Shown one piece after another: positions 1 through 12,528 of a stretch of DNA of 64,000 bases. This DNA comes from Physcomitrium patens (taxonomy: Eukaryota; Streptophyta; Bryopsida; Funariales; Funariaceae): positions 7,651,868-7,715,867 of the forward strand of contig NC_037273.1 in assembly GCF_000002425.4 (NCBI RefSeq). The letters are read 5' to 3'. Below the pieces are notes generated by a model. It searched no databases, was not told the origin of the DNA, and was given only the letters and a program-made list of their open reading frames with translations. A program made the position numbers and the translations under genes. Each line of letters starts with the position of its first letter. Position 1 is the stretch's first letter.

Positions 1-373
1 AGTACGTACTATTATAAAGTTTTTAAGTTACCTTTTTTATGTTAGAGTCATGGTAATTAATCCTTTAGATAAGGTAGATATCATGTAGCATTTTTTTGTG
101 GATTAATTTTAAAAAATTCAAAATGAAAATTATGTATTGTATCTAAAACATTCAAATCTTTGTTTGTGGAAAAAAATTAATTTAAACAAGCAAAAATGAA
201 AGAAAAAAACTTTTAGTCATATATGAAAGAATTATTCTTTGCTCAAATAATAGTTATAGTATAATTTTTAAAATAGTAATAATAATAAAGATATATTAAA
301 AAAATTATTAATCTCTTATTTAATAATTATTTTTATAATTATACAATTAACCATTAAGAGATAAATCAACCAC

Positions 374-1262
374 TATTTGGACCAATTAATAAATTATTAC
401 AAAAAAACAATTATGTAAATTTATTTGATATATTAAAAAAATCTTATAAGGAATTTTATTTAATATTTTATATAAGTATTTTAGTTTATTTTGTAACTAA
501 AAGAGATTTATTCTTATACATGTGTGCAAATTATTTAAAATTTTAAAAATTTATCATTATAAATTATTATAATTTGGCTTTTATATTAGGATATTTTAAC
601 CAATTAAGTGAAATTTATATTTTCATTTAATAAAATAAAACTATAATAATACTATAATCTAAGATATATTAAAGAAAGTATCAAATAAAAATTAAGTTTT
701 TAATTAAATGTGGCCATTTTGAATACAATTATATGCCTTTTTGACTTATGAATATTTTATTTTATTTTATATATCTATTAAATAATTTATGTTTTAATAA
801 AAAAAATTATTTCATATTAAAAAATTTATAAATTATATTCCATTCAAAAAAATTATTACATATTAAATATTATATATGATTTAAGTATTATATTTAGAAT
901 GTAATATGTATCAGAAAACTCTAGAAAGAGAATTTAAGAAAATTAGAAACTTTGATAAAATAAAAATCAAATTTTCTACAGATGATATTTTTTTTAGAAA
1001 TTACAAGAAGTTATTGAATGATTATTATTAAATATTTATAATCTGAAAGTCTATATTTTTAGCTAATTCAAAAAGATAAATAAGCTTAAAAATATAATAT
1101 ATATATATATATATATAGTATAAGATATAAATAGAATAAAATAGAAAAAAATTACAATCTAATATTTAAAAATATATATAAAATTTATAAATTATTAATT
1201 ATTTATTTTGTCTAGACTTTGGAACACATTTTTTTATTAAAAAAAATGCATTGCAATTTATC
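374..1262. repeat. About 889-bp AT-rich insertion in the left arm
   Basis: The left arm (1-373, then 1,263 onward) aligns continuously with the inverse of 29,347-27,900, but these 889 bp have no counterpart there. No ORF of note is present. The segment contains an AT microsatellite near 1,096-1,117. The bases at its two ends form a short imperfect inverted match (AGATAAATCA left, AATTTATCTG right), which could be a transposon footprint. No clear target duplication is visible. Confidence 0.5.
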
Positions 1263-2879
1263 TGAAATTAAATGTTATTAAAAATAGATACAAATAGTAG
1301 ATTTCTTTCAATTGATTTTTAATTTCTATGTTTTATAAAACCAAGTTTAATTATGAGATTCAAAGATGAGTCCAAAAATTCCTAATCTTAAAATCTATTA
1401 AGGATTTTTATAATGCTATAATATATTCATTTATGCAAATACTTTGTATCATTATATATATGATTTTTTAGCTTTATTTAATTTTCAAATTTATAGGCCT
1501 ATATTTTAAATAAAATTTTAAATATATATATATATATATATAAAATTTTTAAATCATTATAATATATTAAATAATTTAATCAAAATTCTTTAATTTTTAT
1601 CTGATATAAAATCTATTTATAATGAAAATAACTATAAATTTTTTTAATAAAATTTATTCATATAATAAAATTCTAGATTATAAAATATCATAATAATTAT
1701 TTATTAAGGTCTTACAAGATATTCTTGAAGATATTAAAAATAGATACTTGTCAAGGACATAAATCATGAAGAATCAAAGAATCAATACATTCTTGTGTTA
1801 CTTGAAAAGAAAAGCTAATCACTCAAAAATAGTATAATTTTATGACTAGAATGGTTGTTGCTAAAGACAAGAAGATTAGAGACTCTTGAAATAAGACCAA
1901 AAATAAGAAAGATATTGATAAGAGTAAAGAAGGCTTAATTCTTATCTCCATATATACTATCTTAGTAAGAGTCATTTGGTGACATTTTGTAGGACCTCAA
2001 ACATGTATCAAAGCTTCAAGCCATGTATAACTTGGGAGACAAGTTTTTTATATGCATGCCATATAGCCAACTTATACTACAAGCCTTTAATATGTATAAT
2101 ATATGGCCAACTTATTGACAAATTTTTCAACCTAACAATCAACTACAATCACATCTAAAGCCAAATTTATATCTATTAAGCTTCTAAAAAGCTTCACCAC
2201 AAGATTTAATCAAATCTACATATATTTATCCTATACCTAACACTTCTTATTTAGGTAAATATGTATTTCTATAATATTACTTCTTCTTTTAGGAACAAGT
2301 TCTTCTAAAAGCACTAATCATATATTCAAAAAGTTCAAGATGCAACAAATTGTATTTGCTACATATTTTAAACTTTTTTTTCATAGAAATTAATTATTAG
2401 GTTTTTTTTTCCATTGGTATATATTAAGGAAAAAAGATCATCTTAATATTTATTCATTTTTTAGGCTTTCCTAACTTCTTTTAAATAAAAAATTTGAAAC
2501 ATCATAAGAGATGGATTGTACCTCTAATAATATCAACAAATATTGAGAATCTCTTCTAAAGTTATGATATCAAATATATTGTATTTCACCATCTATTTTC
2601 AAAATAATATGTTATTCTTAAAAATTGTTATATCTATTATATCATCTTGAAAGTTGTGTCAATTATAACATCTTGTTCATTAATTTAACAAACATTAATT
2701 ATAGAATTGAATCTACTCATTATTGATTCTCTATCTCCTAACTAGCACAAATATACAACAATTATAAACAAAAATAGATAATAGAATGAAATCTCTATCA
2801 AACTATGTTTTTTTTATTATAATAATTGATTGATTTTTCATCTTGGTTTTGATAAATATTATGAATAAAAAGTATTAAC

Positions 2880-3030
2880 CTTCTTTTTTGCATTTGAAAG
2901 ATTCTTGGATGGCTGCCATATATATTCTTTAATATCATATTTGTGCTATTGTATATGATATCCCAATATATTTTGGTGCCACCTTGAATATAAAACTTCT
3001 TTGACCTCGAATTCCTAATTATTCTTGACT
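2880..3030 (-). pseudogene. Chromodomain remnant, gypsy copy A
   Basis: Minus-strand translation gives an in-frame but stop-broken run resembling the C-terminal chromodomain of plant chromoviruses: SRWHQNILGY, then KYDIKEYIW, then PSKNLSNAK. The family pattern is a conserved SRR/LxYLVKWxGY stretch followed by TWEPxxNLxNA. Chromodomains in these elements bind modified histone tails and steer integration into heterochromatin. The parallel copy at 25,880-26,050 supports the call. Confidence 0.6.
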
Positions 3031-3379
3031 TCTATAGGATATTATATTATAAAATTTGTCTTTTTTTTTAGTATATCTACTATCTTGTATGTTTCAAAAA
3101 GAGAGAGATAAAATATAAGATGGATTCTCATAGATTCCAATAGGTGTAATTAATATGTAATTGGAATAATCTATTTACAAATAGAAAATGGTCCAAGCCT
3201 ATAATAATCTAATTTTTTACAAGAATAATTAGCATTGATATTATAATAAAGTAATCATATCTTATTATTAATATAAAATTCATGTTGTTTCTTAGAATAG
3301 ATATTTTCATTGATCTTTTGTCATTCTTGAGCTTCTTTTAATTTTACTTTTATTATTGTGTTTAACTATGATAAATAAT

Positions 3380-3900
3380 TTATAAAATCTTTTGCTAAAA
3401 AATTATCAACTTTCAAGAAGTCAAAAGTATTAAGTTGTAAGTGATAATCATAATTTGCATAAAAAAATCTTATTTAAATAGAAGAATATATTATATTACT
3501 ATAAAAAAAAACTATCAATTATAAGAAAGTTGTCCAATCATCTTGAGAGTAGTTAAGGATACATCTCAAATATTATTCCAAAACTTAATTCATCTATATG
3601 GTTTGTCAATAAGTTTGAGGATAGAAAGCCAAAGATAGTTTTATTTCTATAATCAATATCTTACAAAAGATTCTTCAAAACCTTGATACAAATTGAGTCC
3701 TTTTACATAATATAATATTTATAGGCAATCCATAATAGTAGTTCATATTATCAAAATAAGTTTAAATATTTTTTTATATGTAATAGATTTTATATATTAT
3801 GTAAAATGTGCCATCTTAGTAAAATGATCTACTATCACAAATATGGAATTATAAAAATTTAATACTATGATATCTATCATAAAGTCCATAGAAACAAAAG
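3380..3900 (-). pseudogene. Gypsy integrase remnant, copy A
   Basis: Around 3,590-3,640 the minus strand matches the nucleotide pattern of the conserved HPQTDGQTE box of gypsy integrases, heavily decayed. It lies between the RT remnant and the chromodomain remnant, in the right order for a chromovirus pol gene. The reading frame is lost. Confidence 0.5.
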
Positions 3901-5079
3901 ACCTTAATTTTTCAAGTATAGATAATGATTGAAGAAGCTCATAAGGTAGATGATGAAGAATGTTTTAACTTCAAAAAATATCACATAATTATACAAAATT
4001 TTCAACACTCTTTTATACTTGAAGCCACTAAAAATATTTAAATATAAGGTCTAAAGTCTTATTGTATCTAAAATATTATAGAATTAGGAAGTTGTCTCAA
4101 GTTTGAAGAACATGTAATTATACTTCATTTATTAGAAAATATAAGAAACCTTCAAAATAGAATAAATTATTTTAAAATTTAAACTTGAAATATCATGAAA
4201 TTTTAAAATAAAAATTAATATCATGAACAAGAAGATGAGATGACATACTTGATTGAACTTGCTTAAGATAGGTTGAAGTAATAATCAATATTGATTTCAT
4301 TTTTTATAAATAAATTTGCTTCAAAAAAATCATTTATTGTTGATTAAAAGTTATATTTTCTTCTTTTAGTGTAAGATAATAATGTTTAGAAAGGACATCT
4401 AAAAAACCTTCTTATTTTTATGCATAAAAAATTATCTTAAATTCAAATCTTGAAAAAGACATGTTTCAATGAAGTTGGTAATAATTTAAAATATATGTCA
4501 ACATAAAATACTTGAGGTTCTTATAATATATATAAATAATTACCAAACTTAAAATGTCTTTTAGATAATGATGCCATTCTTGAAATATTTTATTATTGCA
4601 AAACTTTCTTTGTTTTATATCTTAGAATTGATCTTGGTTACTAGAAATGTTTTTAAATAAAAAATAGATGAACTTTGTCACCTATTCCTATTTCTAATAA
4701 TACTACATCCAAAATAAAATTTGATATATTAATTTTCATTAAAAATATCTTAAGAACATTAATTCAATATAAGATTGATGTAGAAGTAAAAGCTATCTTT
4801 AAAACTTTAAATAATGATTCAATTTCTTTATTCCACTCAAGTTTGTCTTTATAAGTCAAATGTGTAAATAGAATTGTAAATTGAAAAAAAAATTGATAAT
4901 AGATTCAATAATAATTAACAATTTTTTTAAAAAAACAAATATTTTTTATTTTTAAAATATTTTAATCAATAATAGTTTAAACTTTGTTAATACTCATCAT
5001 AAGGCTATCATTTGAAATAATTTATCTTAAGATATCAACTTGAATTGTATGAAATATATACTTTTTTATTTTGGCATAT

Positions 5080-5400
5080 AGCCATGCATCACTAAATTTT
5101 TATAACATACAACAAATATAGAATTTATACTCTTCTAAGAGTTTTTAGACTAGATTAAAATATTATTTACATAATAAACAACAAAATTATCTAGAAATTT
5201 AAAAAATCACAATTCAAAAAAAGTTGAAAAGTAGTAGGTATATTTATAAGTCTAAAAGATATGATATTATATTTAAAATATCCATACTTAGTTTGTAATG
5301 TAATCTTACCTTTATTTCTTAATTTGATATATACTTGATTGTATGCTCTTTGTAGATCTATTTTGATATATAGAGTTTATATTTTTTAAGCCATAATAAT
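5080..5400 (-). pseudogene. Gypsy reverse transcriptase remnant, copy A
   Basis: The minus strand reads KYGYFKYNIISFRLINIPTT, then FLDNFVVYYVNNILI, then a stop and SKNS. This matches the gypsy RT consensus with the fingers/palm box (MPFGLTNAPATFQ) and the catalytic YLDDIL box. Both catalytic aspartates of the box have become asparagine (GAT to AAT on the coding strand). It is clearly inactive. Confidence 0.7.
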
Positions 5401-7059
5401 CTTAAAATAAGTGAATTGGAAAAAGACCCAACTACATTGAATGTTATCAAGCTTTTATGTCTATTAGTTGCTACATCTAAAGGAATAATTTTATGAATAA
5501 CATCTTTAAAAAACAAAAAATGACTATCTATGTCTTCTATATGAATGAACTTAGTTTTTATAATAAAAGATATTATATTTTATTTTAATAAAGTCTTTAT
5601 TTAAAAAAAAATTGAGGCTTCTGAATCTCATAAGACAAAGACTTTATAAATTTTTGGTCTTCAAAAAATATCTATTATAAAAAAAAGTAAGGAATTTAAA
5701 GAAAAAATATGAATTTTATTAAGTACTACACAAGATTACAGCTAAACAATCTCTATTATAACTAAAGAAACTTATTTTTCTTTCTATTATCCTCTTTAGT
5801 AACCACGCTCTTTATTTTGTAATTGTGTTGTTTCTTTGGATAATATTGAGAATTATACTTAGGTTCTCTGGAATATAAGCACAAATCTTCTTGACAATGT
5901 CAAGTCTTTTTTAGCTTGCTAAGAAATTTAAAACATATCATATTAATTTTTATTGATTTCAATCTTGATAAATAAGTTTTTGAAAACTTAGGAATTATTT
6001 CCATAAGTTGACTTTTACCTTTCAATCAATCTTTGTTCCTCATATCTTTCAAAAAGTCTATTATTCCATGCAATGACTTAGATAATACATTCTTTCAATG
6101 ATTTTGTTTTTGACATTGACAATAATGAGTCTTTTGCATTATCTTTCAATCCATATCAAAAAATTTTGATAATTTTTTTGTCATTCTAATACAAGTTATA
6201 AATAAGATTTTATAATTTGATAATATATATATTAATATAACATGATCAATGTTGTAAAGATAGGAATTTGGTCTCTACTTTATTTTCTTGATTACTTTCA
6301 AATGTGGTCAAAAACACTTTCAAGAATGAATAAAGATGATAAAAGAATTGTGAATTATTTTTCATCAAAGATACAAACTAAGAGGGAGTACTTCCAAATA
6401 AGAATGGTCTTATGAATCCAACTTGAGTAAATCCACCAAAGTATTAGAGATGATTTATTTTTAGATAGAGCTTGATTTTTTATGAAAATCTTTAAAATTT
6501 TGATCTTATTACATCAAAATCCTTTGACATACTTATCCTTGTAGTAGCAAGACTTCTTGAAATTAATTGTGAACTTAATTTATTTACTTCTCTCAATTAC
6601 ACAACTTTTTGGCTTGAACTTTAAATTTTATTATTAACTTCTTCTATAAATATATAAATAGTAATTCTATTATTGACATTGATAATGCATGAGATTTCTA
6701 TTCTATAAGTATTAATAGGCTTGTGAAGAACTGCAATAGTTACAAATTTATTTTCACTTTTGCAAAATATAGCATCTATAATTTTTTTTACATATCTATA
6801 GTAAATAACTTTAATAAATCTATAAGTCAAATTAAAAGAGGATAATTTGTAACCTCTAATATCAAATAAAATTTTATACAAAGTAGGATGGTTTATTTAT
6901 TTTTTTTAAAAAAAATCAATATTAAATATATATATTATTTTAAAAGAAGATAGTTTATAACCTTTAAAATACAATATAAGAATTAGAGTTATCTATTTAC
7001 TTATAAAACAAAGAAAAAATAAAAAATTATTATTCTTGTCAAATTATTGAGGGTATGAA

Positions 7060-7265
7060 TAAAAAATAATCAAATAATCAATATATACTTGTATCACTTA
7101 TAAAGATTAGATAATTATTCAAAGATGGAATAATATATAGACTAAAATGGCTATTATCAAAGACAATAAGACTTAAGACTCTTGAAATAAGACTAAAAAT
7201 TTTAAAAAAGACATTGATAAGAGTTAAAAAGGCTCCATTCTTATTTCTATATATATTATTTAAAT
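7060..7265 (-). repeat. Partial second LTR-like repeat of copy A
   Basis: This stretch is a diverged direct repeat of 1,735-1,975, with shared runs such as GACTCTTGAAATAAGAC. It is likely the remains of the 5' LTR of copy A. The match stops abruptly at about 7,265. Confidence 0.5.
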
Positions 7266-10200
7266 AAGAGCTATATTGTTATGATGTAGATTATTTAATA
7301 GTTCAATGATAGGCATTCATACATATTGTGACTATTTTAAGTATATAATTGGATTAATATTAGTATGATATTTTTTTAATTCATATACTTGTTTGTTTGT
7401 TAGTAGAGGACTGGCTATTAAATTGATAACTTGAAAGATTGGTAGTGAGGACTAAGATAAGGATAAAATAGACTGCATGTAGTGGATTATCATTTTAGAG
7501 ACACCTTAGAGATATCTAGGATATATTTTTGAAATTTCAAAGCAATTGAAGAGAGTGAGAAGATGCACAAAAGACATTGGTATTATATCTTTTATTTTAG
7601 TTAATAAAAAGAATAGATTTTAATTCTTAGATTAGAATTAATTGTGACTAATTGAAATTTTTGATTAGAATAAGCTTTTAAAAAATTATTTAGAATAAAT
7701 ATATCCACTTTTGAATAATATTTGAAGGCAAAACATAATGTAGTCAAAGAGAAACAAAGTATTGAAGCAAAGAAGGTCCAACAAGTTTACAAGTCAAGGA
7801 TAGTAATTTTGAGGGATCATGACTGAGTGTCTATAAGAATTATAGTTATGAGAGTTTTATTATAATTATATTGGCAAGTCAAAAATAAAATCACAAATTT
7901 TTAAGATATTATGACATTTGATTTGGGAGATATGTACAAAAGAATAACTAGGTGTGAGATTGTAACAATAGATTTTCGACTAGAAAGTTAATTTAAAAGA
8001 TTTGATTATTAAAAATGATTTAAGTTATAAATTGATTTCAAAATTAGAAAATTAAGAAGAGATAAGATATGTAATCTACTACAAAAGGTTTCAAATCATT
8101 CTATTGATTTTACATTGAGTTATACAAGTTCAAAATGAAGCACATCAAATTAAGTACAAGTGAGGGATTTAAGTGATAATTTAGTATAAACAAGTGCAAA
8201 GGAGAGAATAGAAACTAACTAAGACATAAATAAACACTAGAGATCTCTATAGGAAGAAACTTTGTGCTTTCTTGGATCAACAATAATGTATATCTTATTA
8301 TATTAGATGGTGAAATATAACACTTATAGAACCATAATCTTAGAAGAAAATTTTAATGATTGGTGATATAATTCGAAGTAGGCATTATAGTTAATGAAAT
8401 ATCAAATGTATTATTTAAAGTAACTTTAAAAACTTCAACAATAAAAAAATAAAAAAATTTACCCTTTTATACATATATGAGATGTTATGAATGGTTTAAA
8501 AAACTTATAAACTATCTTTACATAGTCATGGATTAGAATTTGTAACAAATATTATTTTGATAGATCATATATTTTATCAATATTTATTTATTTATTTATT
8601 TATTTATATTAAATTATCTTTAAATAAAAAAGAAGAATTATATAAAATAATTATATTATTTCAATGAATATAAAATTAATAATAAAAATTATACACTTAT
8701 TAAGAAAATAATATCTTTTTTAAAAAATATTAATAAATTTTTTTATATGAAAATTAGATCTATAGATTTTTTGGATATTCCAATTGATTTTATGACTTTT
8801 TTTAGAAGTTTCTTTTTTCATAAAAAATCATTAGAAAAATGACCTCCAATTTGGATGCCATGTCTTATGGCCTTACAATCCTTTAGAAGTTTTTATATGG
8901 CATTTTTTGTATCATGTAGTATTTATAAGGAAGTAAGATTTAATCCATCTTTAATCTCTTAAATGTCTTTCTTGTATTTAAATTAAAATTTATAAATCTT
9001 TTATTTTTTTTATTTAAAAATAGCCATTATAGTTTATTTTTATTATATAACTATATTATTTCTTTTTTTTCTTCTTCTTTAACAATACATAAGTAGATTG
9101 CTTTTTTATAAGTTTTTTTAAAATTAAATATTTAATTAAAAATTAAAAATATGTAGATACATATAAATAAAAATTATATAAAAATATCTTTATATAGAAA
9201 TATAATAGAATTTTTTTAAATAAAAAGTAGAAATTTAGGTGACCTTGGATAATTCACATAGAATTATAAACTTATGTTAGAAGTTTTGATAGATCTAAAA
9301 AGCCAATATAGAAGTATTTATAATTTTGGTACAAAATTCTCAAACTTATGGTCTTTAGTAACTTTTTACATGGTTTTTTTTGTTAGCTAACATTTATTGA
9401 TTTTAGAATTTATGCTTTAATCTTGTCAATGCATTTCTTATACTTTAAATGTAGTTTAACTTCTTTCAGCCCTTTGTATTTTGAAAAAGCCATTTTAGTG
9501 CTCTTTTGTTATGAATGTATTTCTTTTAGTTTTTTAATAGATTATTTTTGGTTAGATATAGCTATATGTATGTATGTATGTATGTATATCACTATAATTA
9601 CAATTTTATTTATATGTACCTAATTTTTCTACTATATCAATATATATATATATATATATATATATACTAAATATACTTAGATTCAAAATTTATGAATTAT
9701 TACCATAAAAATGATTCTATTATGCTCATGCTATTAACTTGTATTTGACTTCAAATCTATCTTCATAAATAAATTATGTACATATATATATATATAATAA
9801 ATATATATGTATTATGTACATATATAAATATTAAAGATCAACTCTTTAAACTTACACATAAATTGACCTATTGTTGCTGTTGTTATCAACTTTGTTAATA
9901 GCAATAAAAGATTGAAATTTATTTTTTTAACCAAAAACTATTATAATTGAGAAAAATTTATATATTTTGTTTTATTCTTGATTCTATCTTTTATTGCTAA
10001 TAAATTTAGGGATTATTATATTTTATTATTCTTGCTAAAATATTATTCTTTTTTAATATAAAATAATATAGATTATTTTTACCACAATATATAATATTTT
10101 TTTATAATATTTTAAATAAGAATAATAATAAATATCTACAATAAATACAACCAAAATAGATGATTATAACAAAAATAGATGAAATATATGTCACAACATG

Positions 10201-10754
10201 AAAAATTAACTTACATTATTTAACTATATATCCATATGTATAGTTAGTTTGACAAAGTACCATTTAACAGCATGAAGGGGTTTCAAAAAATATTATATAA
10301 AACATACAATTCAAATAGAATTTGTACACAAAATAATATTCATAATAAACATGTTATTTTAAAACCATTAATTTTTGCTTCCCAAATAATGTATACACTA
10401 TGAGTCATCAGATTGACTCACTAGTTGTTTTAGGACAAAAGAATGCATGTAGAGTGCCAAAATTACAATTATTAGGTAAAGATGTGCTTAGAAGATGTTA
10501 AAGAAAGAAGAATAGTATTAGTGGAGTAGAAATGGAGTCTAAATAAGTCTTGGAGGTAATTATTTTAGTTGGTTTAGTATTTTTATTTATTATTGAAGAA
10601 TAAATATTAGTTACTAAAATCAATATTTATATTCATCTTATATCTATATGTATTACTTATACAAAAACTATAAATATTAGTTAGTAGTTAAAAGAAACAT
10701 AAGAAAGAACCTCATGTCTTTTTAGTTATTTATATAGAAAGTAGAATTTATAAT

Positions 10755-10993
10755 AGATTTAAATTGATTCTATTACTATAAAAAATCATTAATATAGGAA
10801 ATTATATCCTTAAATTACTATTAGAATTATAGAAACATTATAGGAATTTTTAGAATTTATTTAGAATTTTTAGTAGATTCAAATTGATTTTTGTCACTAT
10901 AAAAAATAACCAATATAGGTAATTATATCTTTAAATAGATATTAGAATTATAAAAATATTATAGGAATTTTTAGAATTTATTTAGAATTTATT
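10755..10993. repeat. Tandem duplication of about 120 bp
   Basis: Two adjacent diverged copies lie at 10,755-10,874 and 10,875-10,993. Both run from AGATTYAAATTGATT through ACTATAAAAAAT to TTATAGGAATTTTTAGAATT. The unit has no coding potential. It may be a duplicated subterminal part of a transposable element. Confidence 0.75.
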
Positions 10994-11754
10994 TAGAATT
11001 TTCTATGAATTTTTAAGGTAATTTTCAAGACCTTGGTAAAATTGAGTTTTACCACTTGGAGAGCCATTATGAAGAAATGGAGCAAGTTTTGAAGGCCACA
11101 CAATGTTTATATGCTAATTGGGTGTTTTTGAACACCATGGTGAAGTCAAAAATGCAAAAATATTAATTCTACTAGTAGAAAACAGGAGGACCAGCAACTA
11201 GTATAGTCCTTGTAAGAAGGGAGGTGCACAAGTCCTATATGGGTTGTAGCACCTTGGATGTAGGTAGGAAGGTAAGACTAAGGCCTCAAGGCCTCTTTAG
11301 GCAACCGATATACACTACATGTGAGCCTTAGTGAGGTTCGAACCCTTGATCTATAAGCAAGTTTTCCTTGAGGTAAAATATATTCACTTCACTTTTTAAT
11401 TATTTACTTCCTATTTTTTAAAACTTCATAACTTACTCATAGTAATTCGGATTTACATGTTTCTTACGTCATTGGAAAGATAATATAATTACATATCTAG
11501 AATTTTACTTTTTACTTTTTACTTTTTACTTTTTTCTAGGTGAAAACACAGTGAACAGATTGTGACTTAGTTTTTGATTGTGTACTTGCTTCATGTCATT
11601 CATTTCAATTGTTTTGTGGTTGTTCATCTTTTGTTCTTGTTAATTGCTTACTTCCCTTCATACTACCAATTACAAGAAACTTTTAATTGAGGCCATCTTG
11701 TAATTGGGGTTGAGGAGTGAAATTTACACTCACATATACTTGTCACTAAAATAT

Positions 11755-11820
11755 AATGGTTTTAAAATAATTTGTACTCAAAAATAATACTCACTTTAAG
11801 CATGTTATTTTAAAACCATT
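11755..11820. repeat. 66-bp fold-back with perfect 16-bp inverted ends
   Basis: AATGGTTTTAAAATAA at 11,755-11,770 is the exact reverse complement of 11,805-11,820. The inner and right part (from about 11,770) also recurs in direct orientation near 10,317-10,376. It could be a very small MITE relic or an RNA hairpin. Confidence 0.6.
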
Positions 11821-11994
11821 ATTTTTGGGGAAAGAACTGGAACAGAAGACAACCTAAAATTCTGTTATAACTATTGAAGGTTTCAGAATGTAATTAATTC
11901 TAAATGAATCAATACAGGAAAAAAGAAAAAAGAAAGTTTATGTTTTACTTTTTCTTTAGTTTTTATCTATTCTATATTTCTTTTTAAAATAGAA

Positions 11995-12528
11995 ACACAC
12001 ATAGGAGGGCCAACGACGTCGGGGACTCGGCAGCCAATAGTACCCTAGAAAGAAGAGGGCGACAGGTGTAGACATTATCTTGGAAGCAAGACCACGTGGA
12101 GGGTCACGATTGGGCTACAATTGTATATGTCCTAGTTGGCAGTCTAGCTGGAGCCAGGCCCCAATTTCTCGTAAGGGTCTCCCGGGCAGCGGTGGGCAGC
12201 CCGTCCGCACCCACCTCCAAAGTAGATGAACAGAATTCCATTCATGGGACATCATCCATCCCGTGCAGGAGGACAGTTTATTATGAATGGGTTAGAGAGC
12301 TGCTAGGGTTATGGACTGCATTGAGTTTCGTAGCTTCAGGTGTTCGTTGACTGTTAGAGCGAGGTGTGGAGCGACCTGAGGCTTGGAGGTCGGTTAGAAC
12401 ATGATTTGAAGTAGGAAGTAGAGTGAACCGGAGAGTTTAAAGTGGCGGCAGGAAGAGTGGAATTGGAAGGTGAGGGTAGACGAGGCAGAATCAAGCTTCT
12501 TTGAACCGAAGCCCCATTCCAGTTCAAC
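11995..12528 (+). promoter_or_regulatory. Promoter/5' leader region of the aminotransferase gene
   Basis: Base composition jumps from strongly AT-rich to balanced at about 11,995, and this continues into the coding region. The segment probably holds the promoter and 5' UTR. An open frame at 12,096-12,350 (MEGHDWATIV start) has no recognisable domain and I do not call it a gene. No TATA box was assigned. Confidence 0.45.

Larger units (their letters stand above)
1..7265 (-). mobile_element. Decayed chromodomain Ty3/gypsy retrotransposon, copy A
   Basis: Reading the minus strand from right to left gives remnants in the order expected for a gypsy chromovirus: reverse transcriptase near 5,330-5,100, integrase near 3,900-3,380, chromodomain near 3,030-2,880, then LTR-like DNA down to position 1. 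All are riddled with stops and frameshifts and no ORF survives. Positions 7,060-7,265 repeat 1,735-1,975 in direct orientation and are taken as a remnant of the other LTR, so the element probably ends near 7,265, where the similarity breaks off. The outer left end (1-373 and 1,263-2,300) matches 27,900-29,347 in inverted orientation. The LTR limits are unclear because 1-1,730 has no counterpart at the right end. Confidence 0.7.
7266..11994. other. AT-rich intergenic DNA with repeat fragments
   Basis: No convincing gene is seen. Around 8,290-8,400 there is a fragment similar to the untranslated part of the chromovirus copies (compare the inverse of 2,500-2,590 and 27,690-27,760). Simple repeats include ATTT units at 8,580-8,607, TATG units near 9,566-9,588, TA at about 9,641-9,667, and TTTTACT units near 11,503-11,530. 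A 120-bp tandem duplication, a Pol III B-box-like motif and a small inverted repeat are listed separately. Confidence 0.6.

Noticed and set aside
1976..2158. 60-codon frame with a near-identical partner at 28,099-28,281
   Set aside because: The two frames are the same LTR sequence in inverted copies. The conservation reflects repeat identity, not a small gene.
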